Assembly: GCA_028095005.1 (NCBI GenBank)
Contig: CM051459.1
Span: 257,472,229 to 257,536,228 of the forward strand
Origin: Rhynchospora pubera
Taxonomy: Eukaryota > Streptophyta > Magnoliopsida > Poales > Cyperaceae
Reading direction: 5' to 3'
Length of the DNA: 64,000 bases
Shown here in pieces: positions 12,301-25,083 of this stretch (its first letter is position 1; each line of letters starts with the position of its first letter). The position numbers were made by a program, and so were the translations under genes. Under the pieces are notes generated by a model. The model did no database searches. It was given only the letters and a program-made list of their open reading frames with translations, and was not told the DNA's origin.

Positions 12301-14128
12301 CAGAGAAAAGTCACGGCCCAGGTGGGTATAAGGGGCCCAACCTGGTGCCTAGCGGATCGGGTTCAGCGGGCCAGTGGGTTGTGGGGATCAAATCCAAACC
12401 CACGGTAAAATAGAATCCGACCCAAACATAGTCAGATCCGACCCGCAATCCCAACACATTTACATATAAGTCCACAGAAATATTTTATTTACTTTAACAT
12501 TTCTTTTAAGTCCCTAGTATCAGTTCTAATTATAAACTAGTCCAAATTCAGTTCAAAGAAATTCACAAACAGGCCCCTGACAACAGAAATCCTCACGAAA
12601 AGGTCCCTGGCAGCACTTCAACGCATACCAGAAAGCCAACAGAGCATTGCCAGACCTGTACCAGCCTAGTACCAGGCCTGTACCAACCTAGTACTAAGCC
12701 TGCACCAGTCTACAATCAGGCTGAGAGCTCACAACACACAAACAAGCCATTACAGCTCAGAAAGGAGGCAAATAATACCTCACAACTCAATGCATGGCTT
12801 CAGCCAGCACACAGACAGATCAAGCACAAAAACAGCTAACCTAACACAGTTCATAGCTCAATACAGAGCAAGCAAAGCTCAGTGAAGCCACAGAAGCAAG
12901 CAATAGATTTAGCACAAGTGCATGCCTCAAACAAACGTTCACAGAAGCAATTCAGTTAAGCACAACACAGATCAAAGAGGCAATGCACAAATTCTAAAGC
13001 AAATCATTCAATCCAGAGTTCAATCAAGCAATTATCAAAGCAATTCAAGCATGCCTCTCAAGCAACACAGCACAACATAGAAAGAAAGAGAGGAAGTTGG
13101 TTACCAAACCGAGATGATAAGCAAGGGAAGAGAAAGAGGGAAGAGTGGTGCTCTGTCGACTCGGCCTGCTGCCGCCTGTGTCGCCTTGCCTCCGATCAGC
13201 CGCTAAGCGTCGTCGTTGCCTTCTGTCACCAACCTCGTCACCAGTGCCAAAACAACAAACGAGAGAGAGAGAGGAGTGGAGTATGTGTATGGTGGGGAAG
13301 AGAAGTTAGGGTTTCGGGTTTGTGGTGGGGAAGAGAATGGCAGAGGGGAAGAGGGGCAGTGAAGTGGGGGTCTTGTGGTTAGGTCAGAGGAGAGGTGAGG
13401 TGAACGGAAAGAGAGGGGAAGGTCTAGGCGATCAAATAGGAGGGTGGAGTGGGGGTCTCGGCTGAGGTGAAGCGAGCGAAGGAGAAGGGAAGGAGAGAGG
13501 GGTTTCGGTGAGGGTGAGTGCGAGTGAGAGGGACGGAGCTCCCGAGGGAGAGCTTAAGAGGAGAAGGAAATGGCGGTGGATGCCAAAAGAATAGAATGGA
13601 TTTCAGAGTACTGACCAAATCCATCAATTTGATTGGAAGTCCAAACGGCACAGATCCAATGGTTGGAAAAATTTAGATTTTTGAGAATCAAATCAGACAA
13701 CTCAGAACAAAAGAAGCTAACTAATTAATTACTTGATCAGTAGATTACAGTTTTTAATCCGATTTTAAACTATGGCTACTTGTATGAATTTGAAATTAGA
13801 TTCTTGGTGAATTTCATTTATTTGTTTGCTTGAAGATTAATTATGTACTAATGTCTAATATATATATTTTAAGCTATTTTATATCTTAGTTTATAAAATC
13901 TTTTTAAAAATATAAGTTTATTTGTTAATTATACGATTTTTAATCTTTTTAGAACTTAATAGTCAATTTAAGATTAATTTTTTTTTATTTTCAAACTTTT
14001 GTATTATGATTTCTGAAAATTCTATAAATTTTTAAATTGGTCGTCATATTATACGATTTTTCTCTGTTTAAATTTAATAATCATTAACAGTCATTTAAAA
14101 ATTAAATTTATTTTTATGGATTTTCACA
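9394..14128 (-). repeat. LARD 3' LTR (left copy)
   Basis: 4735 bp, non-coding. Parts: AT-rich 9900-12130; GGCCCA-rich 12140-12340; CA-rich 12540-13080; GA-rich 13080-13560 (a CT-rich leader-like stretch in element sense). ORFs here have an identical twin in the other LTR simply because the LTRs are identical. Confidence 0.9.
12144..12339 (-). promoter_or_regulatory. Cluster of six TGGGCC (site II-type) motifs in the LARD LTR
   Basis: GGCCCA on the plus strand at 12144, 12189, 12258, 12276, 12315 and 12334; in element sense TGGGCC, the core bound by TCP factors in plant promoters. A TATA-like TTTATAAAT (minus strand) lies near 12060-12072, downstream in element sense. The other LTR has the same cluster from 18591. 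A promoter role is inference. Confidence 0.4.
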
Positions 14129-15840
14129 GTCTACCCCCCTTAAAAGAATTTCGTCCTCGAAATTCAAAATGAGGCATGAGTCAAGGAAATTAAGGAGGGA
14201 TTCAAATGAAAGTCAAATCAGATGATTTTCAAAATTTCAAATTATGCTAGTAAACATCATCGAATCAAATTTCTTGAATCTAAATTCCAAATGGAACAAT
14301 ACTCTACCTCATCATATAGAAGTTTTCTAAAGTTAATTTCAGAAAATACTATTTGTCAACCTTATATCAAACATAATTCCTTGCTTCATTGGTGATCAGT
14401 CAATGAAGAAAAGATATATTTGATATTTACTCAGAATCAGTTAACAAAGTTGATGATCGGTCAGATTTATTTAACTCAATGCTAACAAGTGAAAGGAGGG
14501 CAAATCGAGCAATTATTAAAAATTCAATTTGATTAGTTCACCATCAACAGTTAAAACACATAAATCAGATTTCCAAGGAGTTTTAAAGGTTCCAAATAAC
14601 AAGTCAGAAAAGAGGAGTTGAAAATAATGATTTAGTCTGACTTGTAATGCCAAAGGTTCAGAAGTTCAATCAAATAATATAAAATAATAAATGAAATGAA
14701 CAATAGTCGAAATTTTCAAAAATTTTAAGAATCAAATGGAACGCCAAATAAAACTCAGATCAATAGAAATTCGGATTTCAAGGGAGTAATTAAAGTAGAT
14801 AACCAATAGAATTTTGGATCAGTGAAAATCCATGTGCTTAGGAATTAGTCAAATAGTTCAAATCTTTGATTTTATAAGTGCTCTAAATAGCTCTTCTAAT
14901 AATTTAGTTCAAGTCTCACTTACTAAGAATTAATGTTTTTTTTTTTTTTTTTTTTTTTTTGATATGTTTATTTTATAATTCCCCTTTAGTATGTATGTAT
15001 TCTTGTTAAATTACAATCAGAGTTGTAATAAGGAATGTATAGTTTTCAAGTATTTTCATTGTGCATTTACAAGTGTAATATTTAACTAAGTATCTAATAG
15101 TATCATTCCTAATATTACCTATTTCTATTTTCATATTTAAACTTAATGTCATTAGTATTATTGTTGTTAAGTTATCATTATGGTAGACTATACATTTTAG
15201 TTGATTTTAATATTTTCTTTAATGTATTTACGTTAGTTTCAATAACAATTTCACTATTTAGCATATTAATTACATTGTGAGTAAAATTTGTATATTTTTG
15301 TTAAAATTTTTTTTTTTTTTTAACAAGTATAATTTGCTAATCATTAGTAAATTTTGCTATTTTTGCATTAATTACTATTATTTATTATTATTATTTGTTA
15401 CCTAACATAACAAGCTAAGTATTAGTTAATTTTGTTGCTATTGATTTTATTGAATTTCGAAGATATCCCTTGAATTCCAATTTAAAATTTTATTTGTATA
15501 AATTTAGTTACTTCAAATTACTCACATTTCTAACTTCAACATAATTAAGTTTCTAGATATTTATAAGGTTTCAAAACTACCCCATCCTATTAGGACGTCA
15601 TAATCTTGAAATGTAGAACGAAGTTGCTACACAAGATCGTCCTGTCTTGGAAGTCCATGCATATTGCCATCATTCCACGAGCATGCAGCGAAAATCTTCT
15701 GGGCCTTCACCTAAGTGTTACTAACTCCTATGGTTTGGTCAAAAGATTGTTAACTGATACTGCAAAAAGAATAGTATCAACTATACAATCTTAAGCTGGA
15801 TATTTGTGATCATTACCATGCTCTGATACCACCAAAAGGA
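14129..15840 (-). other. LARD internal domain, non-coding
   Basis: 1712 bp between PPT and PBS, AT-rich, with a T23 run at 14938-14960. No gag or pol similarity. Small frames such as 15606-15794 are on the wrong strand and show no features. Confidence 0.8.
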
Positions 15841-18800
15841 TGTCACACCCCGAACCAGATTCATATCAGGGGAGGACAACCCCGCCACGTGTACACACTC
15901 TGCTGTGCACACGAAAGGCTAAGTACAGTGTCTCAGATACAATAAATCACAAAATAATGCCATAAAACAATAACAAAAATAAAAAGTACACATAAGATCG
16001 ACATCTGAAACAACCCAGATATCAAGTGGCATCATCCAGCAGCGGTAAGCGACCTTCAACTTCAGATTGTCTTCAGTCAGACCTAAACCTGCTCCACAAA
16101 AACTATGTGGGCTGAGTACGCGAATACTCAGTGCAATAACAGGGTAAGCTAAAGGTTTTGGTTAAACTAAAGGTAGAACTAAACCATTCTTAAGTTGGAC
16201 ATTTTAAATCCTATCTTTAAAGAGCTAAGTGTGGATTATTTTAATGATGCCACTAATCTACATCTAAAGACATGCCCAAAATAAAATTAGAAAAATATCT
16301 GGAGAACAGATTGTATTATTAATATAATACGATACGGAATATATTTAATGATACGAGAGTGAAGCACCCGCACTCAATGGTCAAATCATAAGTAATGTAA
16401 AATCCAAAATCAATCTCACTAATCCCAAAATATATGACAAGAACAGTGCCTACAGATCTACCTACGCAACACCTCGATACGCATAAGCTCCGACCTCACT
16501 CCCCCGTCGAGGAGTGAGCAGTAAGACACGGTACCGGCAAACTGACTCCTGGAGATCGAGAGGTAGTCTGAAATATATATATAGATGGCACACTCCACCC
16601 AGTGTCCAAGTCATGCCAAAGGAATATACTAATAACACAAGACAAGAGGATATACTAATAACAAACAACCATCAAGTGACCGCAGAACCGCCTAGAAGTC
16701 GGTCTGCAGAGTGATCGTCGGAGACGAGTTGCTTGTGATCAGAATCGTCATGAACTGACCGGCAATGGCTTGGGTGCAGCTCCTGACCGCAAGCAAAGCG
16801 TTCCTAGTTCACTCGGTCTCACTATCCTGATCCATACCAATGCAAGTGTTGATTTAAGCACTTTTAAGTTCATTAATCACTTTATTAATATAGATGCATA
16901 ACCTATAATTGCAACTAATCTTTTGATTACTAAAATGCTCTTAACTGTTTACTTAATGTTTATGACATGTTATGCACACATAGAGTTAATGATTTAATTC
17001 TTAATCTAAAGTTTAAAGAAAACCTAAAGCTTCCACACACCTGTAAAGTCGGGCATAGAGACAGCTGAAATAGTAAAGCAATGGCGAAGTCCTTGCCAAC
17101 GCCTTGCACATCTTTCTTGGATCAGCAACTGGTCAAATACACCAGAGTGGTCTGACTGATTACCTGACGATTAAAAAGGCTACGAATTAGACTAACGATC
17201 TACCCAATTATCCCATAATTAAAATCAAGTGCTGGTTATGTGTTCTAAACAATACTTAGTTAAATAAAAATGAATTCTATGTTGATATATATTATTAAAT
17301 TTACTTATATATTTTATAAGATTTCAATAGAGTTTTATCTATAACTAGTGTGAAGAAATATTAATTAAGTTAGATCATCATTGTTACTATTTAGAAATAT
17401 TTATATAGAATTTTATTTAGAAAACACAATATGAAGGAAGATGTATTGTTGAATTTATAAACTTAATTTGCATGTTGGAATCGCTTTATTTTTAGTTTGT
17501 CTTAAGAAATCATTTTAATTGTGTAAGTGAATAAATAGGTAGTTTAATTCTAAGTGTGCTTAGACATCTAGTTTTCTAGAATTGCTTGACATGTATTATT
17601 GTTAAAATATATTTGTTATTTACTTGTTTTATTCTTACAATATTTAAATGGTTTCAAGCACATTTGCAAAGTGTATAAAATGTGTAAACTTATAGTGAAA
17701 TTATTATTACTTTTATCTCATAACAAATGTCTAATCTTATATTTATTGCTTTTAGAAAAGTATATTTAATTTTAGTAATTTTCATGTTACTAACCATTGT
17801 GTCAAAGTATATTATCATTTGTTTATGAATAGAAAATCATTTTATAAGTGTTAATATTATTTAGTGGATTCGAAGTTATGATTTGCTTATTTAACAATCT
17901 CTAATCATTTCTCAATTGGATTTAGATTTAATTTATTAGGTGAGTTGCATTTAAGGTTTTCTGATAGGGATTCTGTTTTAAAATATATTATTTTAATTAG
18001 AAAAGTATTTTATAAAATTTGGCAGAGTTTCCTTTAAAACAGTGTGTGAAGGAAGTCGTTTTTAGACGAGTTCCTACAGTTCATTCAGTGCGTTTATAAT
18101 CGTGTTATGAATAACTAAGTGTATTAGTTTAGTAATAATTCTAATAGTGTTTTGCTTAAGTATGAAATTCTATCATTAATTTTAACTAATTTTATTAAAA
18201 GAGTTTTTAGTAAATAAAAACGGATTGATAATCTTATCTTTTTAATTAAATAATTTCAAGTTTCATATGTAGTTAGTTTCATAAAGAAAATATATTCGTA
18301 ATTGGGAATAATATTGATATTAATTAGAGTTAATATTATCTTTTAAATAATTTGTCGTAATGATAATATAAACTAATGTGACTGTCATTTTAACGTGTTG
18401 GTGTTTTAATGTGTTTGGGATCATACGCATTTGAATAACTGTACTGATGGTAATCCTCTCCCATCTTTAAGTTTACGTATTAGTCCGATTAATTTACATA
18501 CTAATTAATTTATAAATAATCCTATTTTTAAGTTAATCATTTTAATTAATTTACTTAACTAAATGTCAATCTTGATTTTAATATGGACCTGGCCCAGTCC
18601 GACATTTAATTAAAGTCCAGTAGATAATTATTTTCGGCCCAGAATAGAGCCAAACACAGAAATTCAAAAGGGACAGCCCAAATAGGCCAGAGAATTAAAC
18701 ACACGGCCCAGCAAAAATGCAAGGCCCAGAAACAAGGCCGAGCAGGCCAGAGAAAAGTCACGGCCCAGGTGGGTATAAGGGGCCCAACCTGGTGCCTAGC

Positions 18801-20575
18801 GGATCGGGTTCAGCGGGCCAGTGGGTTGTGGGGATCAAATCCAAACCCACGGTAAAATAGAATCCGACCCAAACATAGTCAGATCCGACCCGCAATCCCA
18901 ACACATTTACATATAAGTCCACAGAAATATTTTATTTACTTTAACATTTCTTTTAAGTCCCTAGTATCAGTTCTAATTATAAACTAGTCCAAATTCAGTT
19001 CAAAGAAATTCACAAACAGGCCCCTGACAACAGAAATCCTCACGAAAAGGTCCCTGGCAGCACTTCAACGCATACCAGAAAGCCAACAGAGCATCGCCAG
19101 ACCTGTACCAGCCTAGTACCAGGCCTGTACCAACCTAGTACTAAGCCTGCACCAGTCTACAATCAGGCTGAGAGCTCACAACACACAAACAAGCCATTAC
19201 AGCTCAGAAAGGAGGCAAATAATACCTCACAACTCAATGCATGGCTTCAGCCAGCACACAGACAGATCAAGCACAAAAACAGCTAACCTAACACAGTTCA
19301 TAGCTCAATACAGAGCAAGCAAAGCTCAGTGAAGCCACAGAAGCAAGCAATAGATTTAGCACAAGTGCATGCCTCAAACAAACGTTCACAGAAGCAATTC
19401 AGTTAAGCACAACACAGATCAAAGAGGCAATGCACAAATTCTAAAGCAAATCATTCAATCCAGAGTTCAATCAAGCAATTATCAAAGCAATTCAAGCATG
19501 CCTCTCAAGCAACACAGCACAACATAGAAAGAAAGAGAGGAAGTTGGTTACCAAACCGAGATGATAAGCAAGGGAAGAGAAAGAGGGAAGAGTGGTGCTC
19601 TGTCGACTCGGCCTGCTGCCGCCTGTGTCGCCTTGCCTCCGATCAGCCGCTAAGCGTCGTCGTTGCCTTCTGTCACCAACCTCGTCACCAGTGCCAAAAC
19701 AACAAACGAGAGAGAGAGAGGAGTGGAGTATGTGTATGGTGGGGAAGAGAAGTTAGGGTTTCGGGTTTGTGGTGGGGAAGAGAATGGCAGAGGGGAAGAG
19801 GGGCAGTGAAGTGGGGGTCTTGTGGTTAGGTCAGAGGAGAGGTGAGGTGAACGGAAAGAGAGGGGAAGGTCTAGGCGATCAAATAGGAGGGTGGAGTGGG
19901 GGTCTCGGCTGAGGTGAAGCGAGCGAAGGAGAAGGGAAGGAGAGAGGGGTTTCGGTGAGGGTGAGTGCGAGTGAGAGGGACGGAGCTCCCGAGGGAGAGC
20001 TTAAGAGGAGAAGGAAATGGCGGTGGATGCCAAAAGAATAGAATGGATTTCAGAGTACTGACCAAATCCATCAATTTGATTGGAAGTCCAAACGGCACAG
20101 ATCCAATGGTTGGAAAAATTTAGATTTTTGAGAATCAAATCAGACAACTCAGAACAAAAGAAGCTAACTAATTAATTACTTGATCAGTAGATTACAGTTT
20201 TTAATCCGATTTTAAACTATGGCTACTTGTATGAATTTGAAATTAGATTCTTGGTGAATTTCATTTATTTGTTTGCTTGAAGATTAATTATGTACTAATG
20301 TCTAATATATATATTTTAAGCTATTTTATATCTTAGTTTATAAAATCTTTTTAAAAATATAAGTTTATTTGTTAATTATACGATTTTTAATCTTTTTAGA
20401 ACTTAATAGTCAATTTAAGATTAATTTTTTTTTATTTTCAAACTTTTGTATTATGATTTCTGAAAATTCTATAAATTTTTAAATTGGTCGTCATATTATA
20501 CGATTTTTCTCTGTTTAAATTTAATAATCATTAACAGTCATTTAAAAATTAAATTTATTTTTATGGATTTTCACA
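15841..20575 (-). repeat. LARD 5' LTR (right copy)
   Basis: Same 4735 bp as 9394-14128 with two substitutions noticed. Followed on the plus strand by GAATA, the target duplication, and then by the resumed giant LTR. Confidence 0.9.
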
Positions 20576-22639
20576 GAATATTTTTTAAAAAAAGGCGTCC
20601 CAAATTTGGCGATTTTCTGTGGCAGTTTCCTTGTGACGAGTCAACACTGTGTGCCAACCCACTAGCAACCTACATGGACCATTCAGACGAGGCCGCGTGT
20701 CGCTGGTGACCTATTATTTTCTTTGCCAAACTGGATGAATCGTGTGCTGCCATGTGGCTCCTCTGCTGAAGTGGCACCATTTTATTGTTGAAAACTTCAA
20801 AAATTCGTAGAAATTCAACCGTAACTCAGAAAAATCCAAACCAAATTTCTACAGGACCAGAAAAATATGAAAAATACATTCATGCCAAAACCATAACCAA
20901 AATCCAAACAGAATATTTTAAAACCCATATTTCAAGCTCTGGTCAATCAAAAATTGCCATCTCAGCCTTATATTTATTTAAAAATCCAGCAACTTTTAAA
21001 AATTCATGAAAAATCACAGGAGGGTCAGAAAAATATGAGGAAAAATCCTGGAAGCTCAGAAAAATAAGGGGAATCTATTTGGCTAATCATCACCACCAAA
21101 AACTCTACCAAATATACCCCTACCATTATTCTCTCCTGGATATTATGAAGAAAAGCCGTTCCGGCAAAGGCTCAAAGGCTCATGATCAAATCACTGAAGG
21201 CATGAATAACATTTCTAAAAAGTCATATTGGAACACTAGCACGACCGAGTCTAGTGCTTCATTCATGACTCAAGAAAAACTCATCGCAATCCCAGTGACC
21301 AAAACCACCAGACGGTCATCGTCACGACGAGTGTGGATCAGAATGGAGACACTAAGTACTGTTGCTAACAAACAAGAGTACTGGTGAAGCATCAAGCTCA
21401 ATGATCTGGTTAAATTGAGACTCGTTAGCCTCAAAATGATGGGTAGTGAGATCTATCACGATGTCACGGGACTCTATCAAGAGACCCGAAATAATATGCG
21501 AATCAGATAAAGACCAAAACAAAATTCAAGCAAACTGATAAAATTCCAAAGAGAAGGCACATTACACCGTCAGATATTATCGGTGAAGAATATGGATCCA
21601 ACCACATACGAGCAGAACTCTTTGCAGTCTGAGAAAAGCTCACAATGTTGTCCCAAGCCTGCTGAGACGATGGAAGCCACGATTATCAAAGGCACCCGCT
21701 CTCTCGAGAAAGGCAGGAGGTCCAATCTTGAGTGTATGCAATCTACCCGTCAGAGATAACATATGCCAACACCGCTGACACAGGCACACAGCATTATGAT
21801 CCTATCAAAGATATGCAAATATTGTCATTACGGACAAACTGCACATCATCATACACGTACCTTGGGGAAAGATCACATTTTTATTTCAGGAGTCTACGAT
21901 TATCTGAGGCACCCGCTCCCTCAAGAAGGCAGGAGGTCCTAACTTGAGTGTTTGCAATCTAACCGCCAAGGATATATCGAGGCCAACACTATTGCTGTAA
22001 ACGACTCCCTCATATTATATTAAAGACCTTATCCCAGACCACACCACTACATCAGATGGATCCATAATCCTTACCCAAATAATATCCTCATTCAGAAACT
22101 TTCAACATGTTCCTTAGTCACATTGCTTATGCCTCAAACAGCTCAGTGATGTCGACTTGGTCTATCTTTTAAATCAACAACCAGATTTCACACAACAAAA
22201 CTTACTGGAGGAAAATTACAATGTCCCGGTCGGAAGCCGGGCTTTACCTGAACACTCGCAAAGATTGCCGAGCGTCACCCTATTGACTTTCCTTGGCTAA
22301 ATGCCAAGCACTATGTCGCATTGACGCTTGATCAGGAATCAAGCGAAGCTTCAACAGCTGGTCAGAGACTGAGTGTCAGAGGAACACTCCCATGATCGAG
22401 AACCAACTGTTCATGACGTACCGGTCGGCAGCCGGACGTTACTTGAACGCTTAGCGTCATTTGAGTGACTCGTCTTGCCTAGATGTCAAGCGTCACGTCA
22501 CATTGAACGATTGGTCAGAGACTGAGCGTCAGAGGTACGCTCCTATGATCGAGAACCAATTGTCACCCACACCTAGGGAAGCCAAGGGGCAGCTGACTTA
22601 GGTAGCACCCGCGCGCATAAGATTTTTGGACGCCCACAA

Positions 22640-23990
22640 ACCCAAGGGTCTGGCGAAGGATAGTTTCAATGCTTCGGGTGAGAGCCGAACCGTTGAAACC
22701 TAGGATATTTCAGGTGGCAGCTGAACTATCCGCTGAACGTTTGAATAGCAATCAGGGTTCCTTGCGAGGTTTCAAGTAACACTTGGACTATCTGTATGAT
22801 ATCTCGGCTGGCTACCAAGCATCATCAGAGTATTCCAAAGGAGGATCGAACCGTCTGCTCAATACCCGATTGGCGAACAAACGTCACTTCAACATCTGAC
22901 TGGCATCCAGATGAAATCCGGACACTTCAGGTGGCAGCTGAACTGTCCATTGAACGGCCGACTAGCAATCAGATTCCTTTCAACATTTCGAATAACAGTC
23001 AGACTATTGTTTGATGCCTCGACTGGCTACCAGGTATCACCTCAATACTCTGAGTGAAGATCGAATTGTTATTTATCTGATTGGCGAGTGGACGTCACTT
23101 CAACGCTTCGAAGAATAATCGAGTCATCTGTCCGATAAGTTGGCTGGCTACCAGATATCACTTCAGAGTCTCAATTATGATCGAATCGGAAGGGAACATC
23201 TGATTGGCACCCAGATGTCACTTCTAAACGATTCGGATAGCAATCGGACCAATTGTTTGGTACCTTGGCTGGATACCAGGTATCACCTCAATACTCCGGA
23301 TGATAATCGAATTGGCACTTAACACTTGGCTGGCAACCAAGCGTCTTCGGTTCAGGTGGCAGCTGAATCGATTCCTAGATATTTGACTTGCGACCAGATG
23401 CACTGTCGACACCTCAAGCAACAATCGGATAACCTGCGGGATATCTTGGCTGGATACCAGATGTCACCTCAGTATCTCGAATGATGATTGAACCGTCTAC
23501 TCAATATCTGAATAGCAACCAAATGTCTCCTGAACGCTCTGGACGACAATCGGATTATCTGTTTGATATTCTGGCTGGCTACCAGATATCACCTCAGTAC
23601 TTCGGATGGAGATCGGAACGTCACTTAACGTCTGATTGGCAACCAGATGTCTTAACGATTCGAGTGGCAGTCAAATCGTTTCCCTGATACCTTGGATGAA
23701 AACTAGATACCACTTCAACGCTTCAAATGGCAACTGGATCGTCTACTTGATATCATGGCTGAAAACCATGTATCAACGCAACGCTTCAAGCGACAAGAGA
23801 ACCGTTTATTTGATATCTTGGCTGGAAACCGAGTATCATCCCAAGAAAAAAGAAACCGAACATTGCCAAATGTCACTTCAACGCTTCGGGAGCAAACTGA
23901 ACCGTCACTTTGAACATCGCCAAATGTCACTTTTAACGGAAGCCACTCCGTCTATTGAACGTCTTGGTCAGGTACCAGATGTCACTTAAC
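22640..23990. repeat. Degenerate minisatellite in the giant 5' LTR (about 60/120-bp period)
   Basis: Boxes of the form TTGGCTGGCTACCAGATATC recur near 22806, 23021, 23141, 23265, 23447 and 23571, alternating with boxes such as CTGATTGGCACCCAGATGTC. Spacing is about 120 bp (two half-units of about 60). Later units at 23690-23830 come every 62-65 bp. It gives spurious short ORFs on both strands. The 3' LTR has the same array at about 38250-39600. Confidence 0.75.
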
Positions 23991-24287
23991 GCTCTATGCC
24001 CATCGAACGAGCGTCACCCCGCTTCCCGGGAAAGGTCAAGGGGCAACCGACTTGGGTCGCACCCGCGCGCATAAGATTTTAACGCCCATAAAGCCAGGGG
24101 TCCGGCGTCTTTAACATCCACAAGCCCAGGGGCCTGATGTCTACTCAAAAAAAAAAAGAAGAAAACAACCTCAAGCACCGCATCAATCAAATTTAATGAT
24201 CTGATAAAGAATCAGGCGTCACTTTCAAACAACCTCGGCAAAGATCAACAGAGAAGTCTAGGAAACCCGCTTCGGGAAGTCCATGCC

Positions 24288-24296
24288 TTATAAATA
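24288..24296 (+). promoter_or_regulatory. Putative TATA box of the giant element's LTR promoter
   Basis: TTATAAATA in CCTTATAAATACAATATTC, about 550 bp before the LTR 3' end and followed by a leader-like A/C-rich stretch. The same site occurs at 39902-39910 in the 3' LTR. Predicted start of the R region; inference. Confidence 0.45.
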
Positions 24297-24851
24297 CAAT
24301 ATTCATACCAAAAGAGCCTAAATCTTAATTCCTCACATTACAAAGAGAACTCGGAAAACGAGAAGATTACAAGCGTCCAGCTACGGCAGTCAACTGAAAC
24401 CTCTACAAGCTAAGAACTCCAAAGACTGCTGTCCCCTGCAAAAAAAATATAATAATATGATATATTAATATTGCATTGTAGTAGTAATATTAATAATAAA
24501 AAAAATAAAAAAAATAGAAATGCATGATAGGACCGCTAATTGCATATTTACAATTCCCTAACAGCTCACGACACACAATCCTTTGATTTTCCCGATCTAG
24601 AGGTGCTCCTGACCATGTCGGAGGTAATTAACAGTAGGGGCTTGCGCCTACTGGAAAGAAAGGACCCCTTCAAATAATAAACCCTCGTGAGAACTCAAGA
24701 CCGTACGGGTACCGCGCTTCGGGGTGGTATCGGTATCGGCCTCTTGAGGCTCGCGAGGGGTATCTGATCCGCATTCTTTTTTGCCCCTCAAATCCGAGAC
24801 CGGATTTTCCTCTGTTGATCCGAGGGCCGTGAAAAAGTGCGAGACAGGTTC

Positions 24852-24870
24852 TGGCACGCCCGGTGGGACC
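24852..24870 (+). other. Primer binding site of the giant element
   Basis: TGGCACGCCCGGTGGGACC, five bases after the LTR end. The leading TGG matches the CCA end of a tRNA; I cannot identify the tRNA with certainty (Arg is reported for Tat/Ogre relatives). The whole block is repeated 112 bp downstream. Confidence 0.6.
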
Positions 24871-24963
24871 TCTTTTTCCTCTCATCAGGCGAAAACCAAA
24901 GGATTGTTACCTCTATTGATAGCCACCGTGCGTATCTGTCTCGCAAAAGTGCGAGACAGGTTC

Positions 24964-24982
24964 TGGCACGCCCGGTGGGACC
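24964..24982 (+). repeat. Second, duplicated copy of the primer binding site
   Basis: Direct duplication of 24833-24903 at about 24946-25015, including the last 14 bases of the LTR, the PBS and the following CTCTTT..CTCTCATCAG tract. The 3' LTR ends at the first copy's boundary, so the first PBS defines the LTR. Confidence 0.7.
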
Positions 24983-25083
24983 TCTTTCTCCTCTCATCAG
25001 GGAAAATCAAAGGATATAGTGTATGAGTTAGGGGATTGTTAAATATTTAATACATTACTAACAATAATTTCAAGTTACTATTT

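Larger units (their letters stand above)
9394..20575 (-). mobile_element. LARD: large non-autonomous Tekay/Del-type retrotransposon, minus orientation
   Basis: LTRs at 9394-14128 and 15841-20575 are both exactly 4735 bp. In element sense they start TGTGAAAATCC and end GGTTCGGGGTGTGACA. TSD GAATA lies at 9389-9393 and 20576-20580; the unoccupied site is at 36190-36194. PBS for initiator Met tRNA (complement of GCTCTGATACCA) is at 15820-15831, and the PPT (complement of CTACCCCCCTTAAAA) at 14131-14145. Bases next to the PPT read in minus sense as CGAGGACGAAATTC, like the end of Tekay/Del pol. The 1712-bp inside is non-coding. By eye I found only two LTR differences (9450/15897 and 12648/19095), so the insertion is very recent. 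Confidence 0.93.
5956..24846 (+). repeat. 5' LTR of the giant element, interrupted by a LARD at 9394-20575
   Basis: Parts 5956-9393 and 20581-24846 align to the uninterrupted 3' LTR. Visible differences include T/C-type changes near 6486, 6586, 8109 and 20834 and small indels in A runs. TATA-like sites occur at 7684-7692 (CTATAAATA) and 24288-24296 (TTATAAATA); the second, about 550 bp before the LTR end, is the better candidate for the genomic transcript start. ORFs inside the LTR are not shared intact between the two copies and I do not regard them as genes. Confidence 0.88.

Noticed and set aside
13424..13651. 75-codon minus-strand ORF (twin at 19871-20098)
   Set aside because: Twin is due to LTR identity, not conservation. 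Pro/Ser-rich translation of a CT-rich leader.
23636..23989. 117-codon ORF in the LTR minisatellite
   Set aside because: Repeat-derived frame, with a matching minus-strand frame from the same repeats.
22640..23990. Possible CRISPR-like array
   Set aside because: Repeats are degenerate, spacers are themselves repeats, and the genome is eukaryotic.
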